From Phycisphaera sp. (GTDB lineage Bacteria; Planctomycetota; Phycisphaerae; Phycisphaerales; Phycisphaeraceae), in NCBI GenBank assembly GCA_028285385.1, contig JANQPR010000090.1:1-33002 (forward strand): a DNA stretch of 33,002 nt, given 5' to 3'. Below the pieces are notes generated by a model, which did not search any database, was not told where the DNA came from, and saw only the letters and a program-made list of their open reading frames with translations. This document shows positions 23,347 to 31,086 of the stretch, piece by piece. Positions within the stretch are counted from its first letter, which is position 1. Every line of letters starts with the position of its first letter. The translations under genes and the position numbers were made by a program.

Positions 23347-24485
23347 ACGCACTCCTGCCCGCAGCACGACAGATCATCCAGATACATCCCCCAGTTGCGA
23401 TACAGCTCCAAGCGCGCGGCTTCCAAACCCAACGAATCCGAGATCGCTTTGGCTACCACCGCGAACCGCTGCCGGTACTTGTAAATAAAGCAGAACACCT
23501 GCCCGCCGTGACGCACCGCCGGCCCGCACAAAAACAGCCCGGGCACGATCGTCGACTCGTCGCGCTCGCTCAGCAACGGGTACCCGTCCTCCCGCCGTTC
23601 GAACAAATCCGCGACCAACCTGTGCCCGCCCGCATACCCGCCGGCCATGATCGGCCGCGTGTCCGATCCGAACCGGCGCCCGTCGTCCGTCAACACCACG
23701 TACGGCATCCCCACGTCCGTCTCGGCCGTCTCGGCCGTCACCTCTTCCACCGCCGCGTAAGGCACCAGTTCGACGTGCTCGCGAAAAAAAGGCTGCCGCA
23801 TCCGCATCCGCGAATACGTCGACGGCCCCAGGCTCGGGTCCGAACTCCTCGATTCCCACGCCTGCCCCTTGTCTAACACCGTCACCCCCTTGCCGCGCGA
23901 CGCCAGGTAATACGCCGCGTCGATCCCGCTCTCGCCCCCGCCAATGACCAGAAACTCGTCTCCCTCGAGCTCGTCGTAACGCGAGATCGTCGCCGTGTGC
24001 CGACACAACTCGCTGCCGGCAAACCCGTTCGTCCGCGGATACTGAAACTCGCCAGTGGCCCACACGACGTGTTTCGCCCGCAGCGTCTCGTCATCTGTAT
24101 CGACACAAAAAACGTCGCCGACTTTCGTTACCCGCAACACGCCCGTCCCCTCCCGCACAGGCAACTCAAAGTACTTCGCCAACCCGCGCAAGTGGGCCGC
24201 GTACTGCTTGCCCGTGGGGTGTTCCGTCTCGATGCTGTATGCCGGTGACACCCCGATCGCCACCGAGTTCAGGTCCAACATCCCGATCGAGTTGCTCGGA
24301 AACGACGGCGTGATGAACCGCGTCTCCGCCGGCCACGCCTCGAACGACGCCCCCACCCGTGACCGATCTAGCACGGCAAAATCTTCAACGCCTGCGTCTT
24401 TCAACGCGACCGCCACGCCGATCCCTGCTGCCCCGCCGCCCACGACGACGGCATCCAACGTCTCGCCCGGATCTGCCATCACCAT
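23340..24485 (-). CDS. FAD/NAD(P)-binding flavoprotein with CCxxxCxC tail
   Basis: 381 residues from ATG 24485 (GGAG six bases upstream); ATG 24479 is the other option. The FAD-binding fold is at the N-terminus (VVVGGGAAGIGVAVAL) and the NAD(P)-binding fold is in the middle (FLVIGGGESGIDAAYYLASRG). GEFQYPRT and the overall length match CzcO/flavin-monooxygenase-like proteins of COG2072. The C-terminus ends in DDLSCCGQECVC, four cysteines in eight residues, a likely metal-binding or redox site. It begins in an overlap with a znuA-like remnant that follows a Zur-type dyad. The substrate is unknown; a thiol or metal-linked redox role is an inference. The name CzcO reflects association with metal loci, not a proven reaction. 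Confidence 0.9.
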   Translation of the reverse strand: MVMADPGETLDAVVVGGGAAGIGVAVALKDAGVEDFAVLDRSRVGASFEAWPAETRFITPSFPSNSIGMLDLNSVAIGVSPAYSIETEHPTGKQYAAHLRGLAKYFELPVREGTGVLRVTKVGDVFCVDTDDETLRAKHVVWATGEFQYPRTNGFAGSELCRHTATISRYDELEGDEFLVIGGGESGIDAAYYLASRGKGVTVLDKGQAWESRSSDPSLGPSTYSRMRMRQPFFREHVELVPYAAVEEVTAETAETDVGMPYVVLTDDGRRFGSDTRPIMAGGYAGGHRLVADLFERREDGYPLLSERDESTIVPGLFLCGPAVRHGGQVFCFIYKYRQRFAVVAKAISDSLGLEAARLELYRNWGMYLDDLSCCGQECVC

Positions 24486-24700
24486 GAATGCTCCGCCGCC
24501 TGCAGGTCGTCCGGCCCCTTCACGAAACACGTGACCGCCACCTCATCGCCGCCCACCGCCTGAACAAATGTCCCCATGGGCGTCAACGGCATGAAAGCCA
24601 GCGACGGCTCGACAGTGACCCCGTGTCCGCTGAACTTGAGCCAGGACAGCGCGGTCGCCGCAGTGATCCGGATACGTGAAAAATGATAAACGATTCTCAT
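24479..24700 (-). pseudogene. Truncated znuA-like remnant
   Basis: A 73-codon frame from ATG 24700 in the Zur-type dyad to TGA 24481-24479. Its last third, VQAVGGDEVAVTCFVKGPDD, closely matches residues 39-58 of ZnuA in this window (VEAVGGDLVEVTHFVKGPDD). The metal ligand His60 that follows is lost (PDDLQ instead of PDDPH), and the frame then ends on the flavoprotein start. The DNA is also alike (24506-24560 versus about 18823-18877). The signal peptide is not preserved. It looks like a decayed duplicate of znuA. Alternatively it is a short functional peptide; nothing directly supports that. Confidence 0.65.
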
Positions 24701-24701
24701 T
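24682..24701. promoter_or_regulatory. Zur-type operator at the znuA remnant/flavoprotein unit
   Basis: AATGATAA-ACGA-TTCTCATT in plus-strand reading is the most symmetric of the three sites (7 of 8 arm pairs match). It lies just upstream of the remnant and the flavoprotein. No clear -35/-10 pair could be fixed here; TACTGT (minus strand) lies close by. Confidence 0.65.
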
Positions 24702-24967
24702 AAGACAGTATGCACTCGGAACCCGGGCGGTGTCAATAGTGTTCTCACCGCGTGAAAGCGTTGGATCACATCGCTCCAACTTCGCCGGCCGAGCGTTCGG
24801 ATTGAATCGCGACCGGCGGTAGCGCCGCCCCGTCACCGCATCCGTTACCCTGCCGCCCCGTCGACGCCGCGAACGCTCGTGGCGTTTTTCTTTTCAACTC
24901 AACCGAACCGACGCAAGCCAACGACCCCCCGCCGGCGTGCGCTGCCACCCGACCCGAGCCCCGCCCC
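24702..24967. other. Intergenic region upstream of the SulP transporter
   Basis: 266 bases between the divergent Zur-type operator and the SulP start. I see no gene, RNA or strong hairpin in it. No clear promoter for the SulP gene was found. Confidence 0.4.
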
Positions 24968-26764
24968 ATGATCGAGTTCTTCCGCAAACGCACCGCCAAC
25001 GCCAAGGACGACGTGCTCTCCGGCCTGACCGTTGCGCTGGCTTTGGTGCCCGAAGCGGTAGCGTTCGCGTTCGTCGCCGGGGTCGACCCACTGATCGGGC
25101 TGTACTCGGCGTTCTTCCTGGGGCTGATCACCGCGGTGCTCGGCGGCCGCCCGGGCATGATCTCCGGTGCGACCGGGGCGATGGCCGTCGTTGTTGTCTC
25201 GCTGGTCGCGACGCACGGCGTGACGTACCTGTTCCCCGCCGTCGTGCTCTGCGGCCTGATCCAGATCGCGGTCGGGCTCGGTCGGCTGGGCATGCTGATC
25301 CGCATGGTGCCGCACTCGGTCATGCTCGGGTTCGTCAACGGGCTCGCAATCGTCATCGGTCTTGCGCAACTCGGCAGCTTCAAGGTGCTCGACGACGCCA
25401 CGGGCGTACTCGTGTACATGTCCGGGCCACGGCTGTTCCTGATGCTCGGGCTGGTCGTGCTGACCATGGTCATCATCTGGGGCCTGCCCAAACTCACCAA
25501 GGCGTTCCCGTCGTCGTTGGCCGCGATCCTGCTGGTGTCGGGGCTGGCGGCGGGCATCAACGCCTACGGGCCGGACTCGCTGCGACCCGCGTCGGGTGGC
25601 AACGCGTTGGCGACCGTCGGCGACATGCTCGAGACGAACCTCCAGGCCGACGCGGTCCGCGACGCACTGGCCGAGAAACGCGCGCCCGTGATCGAAGAGT
25701 TGCAGGAAGACGCCGAGCAAGCCGGCATGGTCGTCGCGCCCTCCAGCGCGCACGCCGCTGACGAAGAACACGGCATCATCCTCAGCGAAGCCGAGGTCGC
25801 CGCCGCCGTCGCGACGGTGGATTCCGACGACGCGTCGCTCTCAGGCGGCCTGCCGATCCCGTACTTCCTGGACCCGCAGTACGAGGTGCTGCCGCCGCTG
25901 AACCTCGAGACGCTGTGGATCATCCTGCCGTTCTCGCTGGTGCTGGCCGGCGTCGGGCTGATCGAGTCGCTGATGACGATGACGCTGATCGACGAGATCA
26001 CCGACACGCGCGGCCGGGGCAACCGCGAGTGCGTCGGGCAGGGCGTCGCCAACGTCACCTGCGGCCTCTTCGGCGGCATGGGCGGCTGCGCGATGATCGG
26101 GCAGTCGCTGATCAACGTGAACTCCGGCGGGCGCGGCCGGCTCTCGGGCATCGTCGCCGCCGTGATGCTGCTCGCGTTCGTGCTCGTGCTCGCGCCGTGG
26201 ATCGAGATGATCCCGATGGCCGCCCTCGTCGGCGTCATGTTCATGGTCGTCATCGGCACCTTCGAATGGGCCACGCTGCACATGTGGCGGAAGGTCCCGG
26301 TCTCCGACGTGTTCGTCATGCTGCTCGTGACCGGCTACACCGTCTTCATGCACGACCTCGCCACCGCCGTCGTCCTCGGCACCGTCGTCGCCGCGCTCGT
26401 GTTCACCTGGCGGCACGCGACGCACATGGGCGCCGACATCAAGTTCAACGAGCACGGCAGCAAGGTCTACCAGCTCCACGGCGCCCTGTTCTTCGCCTCC
26501 GTCCGCTCGTTCAACGACCTGTTCACCCCCAAGCACGACCCCGACGACGTCGTCATCGACTTCTACTACACCCGCGTCTACGACCAGTCCGGCCTGGAAG
26601 CGATCAACGCCCTGGCCGAGAAGTACCGCGCCGCCGGCAAACGCCTGCACCTGACGCACCTCTCGCCCGAGTGTCGCCAGCTCCTCGACCGCGCGAGCGA
26701 CCTGGTCGAGGTCAACCTGAGCGAAGACCCGCAGTACCACGTCGCGACCGAGCGGCTGGGGTGA
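24968..26764 (+). CDS. SulP family anion transporter with STAS domain (BicA-like)
   Basis: 598 residues. The membrane domain begins [21 protein letters not shown] and contains [58 protein letters not shown] and a C-terminal STAS domain from about 475 ([16 protein letters not shown]...[21 protein letters not shown]). SulP proteins carry sulfate, bicarbonate or other anions, often with Na+ or H+. The subgroup resembles BicA-like bicarbonate transporters; specificity cannot be read. An insertion of about 70 residues (about 220-292) that is acidic and helical interrupts the membrane domain where relatives have a short loop. No regulatory link to the zinc cluster is visible. Confidence 0.93.
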   Translation: MIEFFRKRTANAKDDVLSGLTVALALVPEAVAFAFVAGVDPLIGLYSAFFLGLITAVLGGRPGMISGATGAMAVVVVSLVATHGVTYLFPAVVLCGLIQIAVGLGRLGMLIRMVPHSVMLGFVNGLAIVIGLAQLGSFKVLDDATGVLVYMSGPRLFLMLGLVVLTMVIIWGLPKLTKAFPSSLAAILLVSGLAAGINAYGPDSLRPASGGNALATVGDMLETNLQADAVRDALAEKRAPVIEELQEDAEQAGMVVAPSSAHAADEEHGIILSEAEVAAAVATVDSDDASLSGGLPIPYFLDPQYEVLPPLNLETLWIILPFSLVLAGVGLIESLMTMTLIDEITDTRGRGNRECVGQGVANVTCGLFGGMGGCAMIGQSLINVNSGGRGRLSGIVAAVMLLAFVLVLAPWIEMIPMAALVGVMFMVVIGTFEWATLHMWRKVPVSDVFVMLLVTGYTVFMHDLATAVVLGTVVAALVFTWRHATHMGADIKFNEHGSKVYQLHGALFFASVRSFNDLFTPKHDPDDVVIDFYYTRVYDQSGLEAINALAEKYRAAGKRLHLTHLSPECRQLLDRASDLVEVNLSEDPQYHVATERLG

Positions 26765-26972
26765 GTGCCCCACTTACACCACACTCACACGTCCGCCTTC
26801 GGTGCCGATCGGCTCCTGCTCGGGCCCGCCCACACCAGCGTCTGCGCTTCACCGGCACCGCCGCCGGCTTCGCCACCAAATGGCTGGTGACCACCAGGTG
26901 ACTTACCTCCCTCCGCCGCTACTGCTGAGGCTTCCTCACAAGTGGCACCCGGCCACATGATCTGCATCTTTG
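26765..26972. other. Intergenic region after the SulP gene
   Basis: 208 bases without a supported gene. It marks the boundary between high-GC DNA and the lower-GC restriction-modification stretch. A palindrome, CTGGTG-AC-CACCAG (26884-26897), could belong to a SulP terminator, but no T-tract follows. Confidence 0.4.
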
Positions 26973-26978
26973 TAGACT
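26973..26978 (+). promoter_or_regulatory. -10-like TAGACT six bases before ATG 26985
   Basis: TAGACT is followed by TTGCTG and ATG 26985, with no Shine-Dalgarno. This suggests a leaderless transcript for the restriction-modification pair. No -35 is recognised. Confidence 0.4.
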
Positions 26979-26984
26979 TTGCTG

Positions 26985-27593
26985 ATGTCCGGTGCATCCC
27001 TTCAAGCAGCGATAGATAGCCTCTACCAACTCGTGGTGGTCGAAGGGAAAAAGACCTCCACCAAGCGGCTTTCGATTCTTGCTGATTTCTGTATTGCCGA
27101 ACTCGACGCCCGAGGGCTACACGGGGCAGAAGCCGAAGTCACGATCCCGGCGGGTGGCCGCCCTAAAGACTGGGATATTGCGTGGAAATGGGCCGGCAAG
27201 TATCGGCTCGTGATCTCGCTCAAGTCGATCCTTAAGAATTTGCCCGGCACCGTTCCGAACCGCATCGATGATGCCATGGGGGAGACAACTAGTATCCAAC
27301 TCTATTCCCCGGAAGTAGTTACGGGATACCTCATGTTGATTGATGGCCAAAACGACATCGTCAGCGACAAGCACGGGTGCACTTGGGTCCAGCTACTCCG
27401 GTCGAGGCTTGAGAACCTTTCCGGCAGACGCGCGCCCTATTGGAGCCCTGGAACATTTGAGGCATTTGCTGTGGCCGAAGTCAACTTTGCCGAAGGGCCT
27501 ATTCTTGTTTCCGGAAGAGATTCCGTAGGTGTCATGTTTGACACGCTGGTAAACGAGACGATGCGCCGCAACCCCGGAATCAAGGACGATTAA
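26985..27593 (+). CDS. Putative type II restriction endonuclease
   Basis: 202 residues from ATG 26985; TTG 26979 is in frame but would lie right after the -10-like hexamer. The protein is soluble. KDWDIAW (Asp64) followed by YRLVISLKS (Lys80) resembles the D...xxK core of PD-(D/E)xK nucleases, although Ser replaces the usual Asp/Glu before LK, so the catalytic assignment is weak. The stop TAA abuts the ATG of a DNA methyltransferase gene (TAAATG), the classic restriction-modification arrangement. GC is visibly lower than in the preceding genes, which suggests transfer. The recognition sequence is unknown. Function rests mainly on context. Confidence 0.7.
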   Translation: MSGASLQAAIDSLYQLVVVEGKKTSTKRLSILADFCIAELDARGLHGAEAEVTIPAGGRPKDWDIAWKWAGKYRLVISLKSILKNLPGTVPNRIDDAMGETTSIQLYSPEVVTGYLMLIDGQNDIVSDKHGCTWVQLLRSRLENLSGRRAPYWSPGTFEAFAVAEVNFAEGPILVSGRDSVGVMFDTLVNETMRRNPGIKDD

Positions 27594-28571
27594 ATGACAC
27601 AGCCCAACACCAAGTTGCTTCCGCCATCGCTTCACAAAGTGATCGACGCAGACCTCTCTGACTCCGCGCTCAAACGAGCAATCCCGCAGATCGCAAAGAA
27701 TCAGAAAACGATTGAAGCGATCGAGGATTCGTTACTTGGAATGCCAACGCAGCATCGCCTCTTTCTCGGTGATGCTCGCAACCTCGATTTCATTGATGAC
27801 GGCTCGGTTCACCTTGTGCTGACTTCCCCGCCATACTGGACGCTCAAAAAGTACGTCGGATCCAAAGGACAACTAGGCGACATCGGTGACTACGATGCAT
27901 TTCTCGAAGGTCTCCATCAGGTATGGAAACACGCTTTCCGCGTGCTCGTTCCCGGCGGTCGTTTGATTGTCGTTGTCGGTGACGTTTGCCTTTCGCGACG
28001 AGAGCACGGGCGGCACGCTGTTGTCCCTCTTCACGCTTCGATTCAAGAAGACTGCCGACGTCTCGGTTTCGACAATCTTGCTCCGATTATCTGGCACAAA
28101 ATCGCGAATGCGCGTTTCGAAGCCTCCGGATCGGGCGGAGGCTTCTTGGGAAAGCCGTATGAGCCAAACGCAGTGATCAAGAATGACATTGAGTTCATTC
28201 TCATGCAACGCAAACCGCCGGGCTACCGCAAGCCTTCTTTTACCAGCCGACTGCTTAGCGTGATCGGCGAGGCGAATCATCGCGAGTGGTTCCGCCAAGT
28301 GTGGACAGTTGGCGGGGCATCCACAAAGCACCACCCCGCACCGTATCCAGTCGAGATTGCAGAGCGTTTGGTGCGGATGTTCAGCTTCGCGGGCGATACG
28401 GTGCTTGATCCTTTCCTTGGAACCGGCACAACCACACTAGCCGCCGGTCGATGGGGCCGGCACAGCGTTGGCGTCGAAATCGAATCTAGCTATCTTCAGT
28501 TGGCCGAGGCACGACTTCACAAGTCATTCGGTATCCGCACCGCAAAGACGGACGTAACCACACACCGTTAA
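27594..28571 (+). CDS. Type II DNA methyltransferase (beta-class, N4-cytosine or N6-adenine)
   Basis: 325 residues. It transfers methyl from S-adenosylmethionine to an exocyclic amino group of DNA. The catalytic motif IV is TSPPYW at 77-82; the SAM-binding motif I is DPFLGTGTT at 272-280. The order (IV before I) defines the beta class. SPPYW is typical of N4-cytosine enzymes, but N6-adenine cannot be excluded. The segment around 170-245 (NARFEASGSGGGFLGKPYE...) is probably the target recognition region. The gene follows the putative endonuclease with no gap and would protect host DNA from it. Base composition is lower in GC than core genes nearby. Confidence 0.92.
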   Translation: MTQPNTKLLPPSLHKVIDADLSDSALKRAIPQIAKNQKTIEAIEDSLLGMPTQHRLFLGDARNLDFIDDGSVHLVLTSPPYWTLKKYVGSKGQLGDIGDYDAFLEGLHQVWKHAFRVLVPGGRLIVVVGDVCLSRREHGRHAVVPLHASIQEDCRRLGFDNLAPIIWHKIANARFEASGSGGGFLGKPYEPNAVIKNDIEFILMQRKPPGYRKPSFTSRLLSVIGEANHREWFRQVWTVGGASTKHHPAPYPVEIAERLVRMFSFAGDTVLDPFLGTGTTTLAAGRWGRHSVGVEIESSYLQLAEARLHKSFGIRTAKTDVTTHR

Positions 28572-28683
28572 CATAAATCGGTTGCGTTACCGGCCGCCCG
28601 TAAGAGGAGGCATCAAACCGTTCGGTTGATTGTCCATCGCGGGCAACGCTGGTCACCTGCAGCCGCTGATTAGGCAACAAGAC

Positions 28684-28905
28684 CTACCGCTTCTCAACGC
28701 GGGTTGCGTGTTCTTCCATCAACTCGTGGAATTTCTTCCAGCCGATCTTATAGCCATATGATGTATATGGCGGGAACCAAACTATCGAACCATTCGACAC
28801 TGTCAGTGTTCCGAGCTTCTTGCCATCGCGATTCACCGTGAATTCAGCATCCGCGCGATTCAGTTCACGCGGCGGCATCTTCATTGTTACTTTGTGCTGT
28901 GCCAT
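28684..28905 (-). CDS. Small conserved hypothetical protein
   Basis: 73 residues: MAQHKVTMKMPPRELNRADA, then a beta-rich core (FTVNRDGKKLGTLTVSNGSIVWFP) and YGYKIGWKKFHELMEEHATR. The pattern (matching ends, FxVxxDGxKLGTLxVSxGSxxWxP, GYKxxWxKFxxxM) is one I recall from short proteins scattered across many bacterial genomes, often in accessory DNA; no function is known to me. No Shine-Dalgarno or TAnnnT is evident at the start. It lies convergent to the methyltransferase, 112 bases away. Confidence 0.75.
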   Translation of the reverse strand: MAQHKVTMKMPPRELNRADAEFTVNRDGKKLGTLTVSNGSIVWFPPYTSYGYKIGWKKFHELMEEHATRVEKR

Positions 28906-29346
28906 GTGAGTGAGTTCCCGTCGCGAAAGGTTGTTTAACCGCCATTGGACAGAATCGATTCACCAGAACATCCGCCGCGCCCTTCGATCATCGACTGGCC
29001 CAAGTGCCTTGTCAAGACCCGTTTGTCGTCACGTAGCCGGGCGCCACACTTCACGGCCATCCGTTACGTGTGCCTGCTTAGCGTCGCGGCACACATCAGT
29101 CTGCCACTGAGGTGTAGCAACCAACACATGGGGTGAGGCCGCGAGATGCAGCGGTATTTCCGGCAAGATCAGGGGCGTCCCGCGATACCGGCGGGGTGGC
29201 GTGTGACGCGTGCGGGGTTGGATGCGTCGCGCGTGGGGTGCGTGGCACCGCGCATCCGGTCTCGCGGCGCTAAGCGGGGGTGGGGCTCACTCGGGACGGG
29301 GTGACGCGGGGCGGGCGCGGGGTGAAACGCGGCGGATCACCCGGTT
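28906..29346. other. Gene-poor region
   Basis: 441 bases without a supported gene. The first half has moderate GC. The second half (about 29190-29345) is strikingly G-rich on the plus strand, with runs such as GCGGGGGTGGGGC and GCGGGGCGGGCGCGGGG. Short open frames exist but lack start signals and protein-like composition. It may be decayed sequence. Confidence 0.4.
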
Positions 29347-29781
29347 ATGGGGCGTCGCCCACGCTCGAAACTTGGCCCAGTTTCACGGACGTCGCGCGCG
29401 GTGCGGGTGGTGTTTTGCCTGTTTCTGCCGGGGTTTTCGCTCGGCCGCCGGTCCGAGCGGCGGGAGAAGGAAGCGAAGGCGGAGGCCAAGCGGGCCACGG
29501 CCGAGGCGACGAAGCGGGCCAAGCGTGAGGCCCAAAAACAGATTCCGGCCGCGGCGAAGCGGATGAGCAGCAAGAACGACCCGGCGCTGGCCGCGCTGGC
29601 GCGAGAGCTGCGCGACCGGTGGATGGCCGAAGTCGAGCGCGACCCGGCGATGCTGTCCCTGCCCGCCCGCACAGACGCGAACACTTACGACGTCTCCCGG
29701 CAACTCCAAGCACACTCCCCCGGCTCCTCTCAGAGGGAGGGCAGGAAGCAGGTGACAAACTTCACGCGACTCGCCGCGTGA
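29347..29781 (+). CDS. Small Lys/Ala-rich hypothetical protein, start uncertain
   Basis: Up to 144 residues. The middle is a charged helix (RREKEAKAEAKRATAEATKRAKREAQKQ is the region, about residues 38-65), followed by ALARELRDRWMAEVERDP and YDVSRQLQ. I recall the RELRDRW...YDVSRxL ending from small planctomycete proteins, which makes this part likely to be genuine coding sequence. The N-terminal ~35 residues are poor in protein character and the real start may be internal. The last ~20 residues may be read-through of a broken end. It could be a fragment. Confidence 0.4.
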   Translation: MGRRPRSKLGPVSRTSRAVRVVFCLFLPGFSLGRRSERREKEAKAEAKRATAEATKRAKREAQKQIPAAAKRMSSKNDPALAALARELRDRWMAEVERDPAMLSLPARTDANTYDVSRQLQAHSPGSSQREGRKQVTNFTRLAA

Positions 29782-29838
29782 ACAGCGGCTCACGCTTCAG
29801 CCTTTGGCTGTAACGTCACACCTCAAGGGTGTTGGACA

Positions 29839-30618
29839 TTGACGCGCCGGAGAGTGCCCACAAATCTACATGTCTTCCATCAATCCTTAGATAAATTGAA
29901 CGAGATGGTTGGTACACCACTGGACATGTTGCGCCCCGATCCCGAGGTGCTGTTGCAGATCACGTTTCGTGCGGTCGATGGGTCGATGTTGCGTGAGATT
30001 GCCGAGGCGGATTACTGCTTGGATGCGTCCAAGCACCTACACGCGTTGAAGCGAATCGTTGCGGGTGATCGCCCGGCTCCTCTCGAGTGGGAGCCAAAGG
30101 AAGTCTTGGAACTGATGCGGTGGTCGGAACCGGAAGATCCGACTTGGGCTCCGGGATCGACAGGGCCACGTGGACATTGGATCCGGCTGTTCTCGTGCGC
30201 GGTACTGCTCCGCTTAGGAGGGGAACCCCAGAACGTGGACTACATGACCGGCGAGGAATCGACGCTGATCCAACTGGCGGCCAGTGCGATCGCTTTGGGC
30301 CCACAGACGATTCGGGCGGCGACACAGCTGGTCGCTTGGCGGATGCGTGATTGCGAGTTGTACGACGAGGACCGTCCGTTTTTTGCGACGGCGATCATGC
30401 TGCTGCTGGCGACATCGAAGCCCGAAAACCCGGAAATGGCGATGTGGTTGGTGGAACAGGCACAGAACGATTGCGAAGATCGGGCATGGCGTTTCAAGAA
30501 TTGCACGAAGGCGGATACATGGCGACGGCTGATCGAAGTCCACTTAGTGGAGCACGATGGTGCGGGGGCGGAGTTTGAGACAATCGCGCGCGAGCTACTG
30601 AACGAGCTCAACGAATGA
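29839..30618 (+). CDS. Unknown soluble helical protein
   Basis: 259 residues from TTG 29839; ATG 29905 is the alternative and has TAAATT seven bases upstream. No signal peptide or membrane helix. The protein is acidic, Leu/Trp-rich and helical: HLHALKRIVAGDRPAPLEWEPKEVLELMRW, SCAVLLRLGGEPQ, STLIQLAASAIALGPQTIRAATQLVAWRM, FFATAIMLLLATSKPENPEMAMWLVEQA. I do not recognise a family. Repeated helix pairs could form an alpha-solenoid. It stands alone in the lower-GC stretch, so an accessory (mobile or defence-related) origin is possible but unproven. Confidence 0.7.
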   Translation: MTRRRVPTNLHVFHQSLDKLNEMVGTPLDMLRPDPEVLLQITFRAVDGSMLREIAEADYCLDASKHLHALKRIVAGDRPAPLEWEPKEVLELMRWSEPEDPTWAPGSTGPRGHWIRLFSCAVLLRLGGEPQNVDYMTGEESTLIQLAASAIALGPQTIRAATQLVAWRMRDCELYDEDRPFFATAIMLLLATSKPENPEMAMWLVEQAQNDCEDRAWRFKNCTKADTWRRLIEVHLVEHDGAGAEFETIARELLNELNE

Positions 30619-31086
30619 TGAACGGCCATTTATCACGCTCCGGAAGCCACGGAGCTCTTTAGCGAGCCATCGCGTCCTGTGCGAAGCGGGCACTGGCGGC
30701 GATTACCAGGCAATCAACCGATGGTGCATGGTTATCGAGAAGTCTCATATGCACACGTCGGGTTGGTGAGCAAATATGACGGGCGGCACCGCTTCCGAAG
30801 CTGCCACTGTGGCTACCAGTCAGACTCGTTGGACTAACCCTCGGACAGATGCTTCCACCCCCAGTTCCGCATGATGCCCAGACCGACAGTCCCGAGTCGA
30901 AGGCCGTATCCGATGCGGGCCCCAAACGCGTCGAGAACGTGAGACGCCTCGCGGCCTGAACGCGTGCTTGCAGTTCTGTATGCGATCGACCGAACACCTT
31001 GACCCCGTCGGTCTTGGGTCGGATACTCCCGTGAAAGACCGGCAGATGTTCTGCCGAATCAGTTCCGTCGAATAGCGGCTATCCGC
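30619..31086. other. Gene-poor region
   Basis: 468 bases with no supported gene. A minus-strand frame at 30659-30997 is open but Ser/Arg/Gly-rich with no start signals. No hairpins or repeats stand out. Confidence 0.4.

Noticed and set aside
18994..24701. Shared peptide starts MRIVYHF/MRIRYHL in short frames at 18.99, 23.06 and 24.70 kb
   Set aside because: The likeness comes from the repeated operator DNA (ATGAGAAT...) being read in one frame. It is not protein homology.
28572..28690. Possible integron attC site between the methyltransferase and the small gene
   Set aside because: Fragments such as CGTTAAC and GATTAGGC do not form the paired RYYYAAC/GTTRRRY core sites, and no integrase or cassette array is present.
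30659..30997. Minus-strand frame of 112 codons in the gene-poor region
   Set aside because: Ser/Arg/Gly-rich, no start signal, and no protein-like periodicity.
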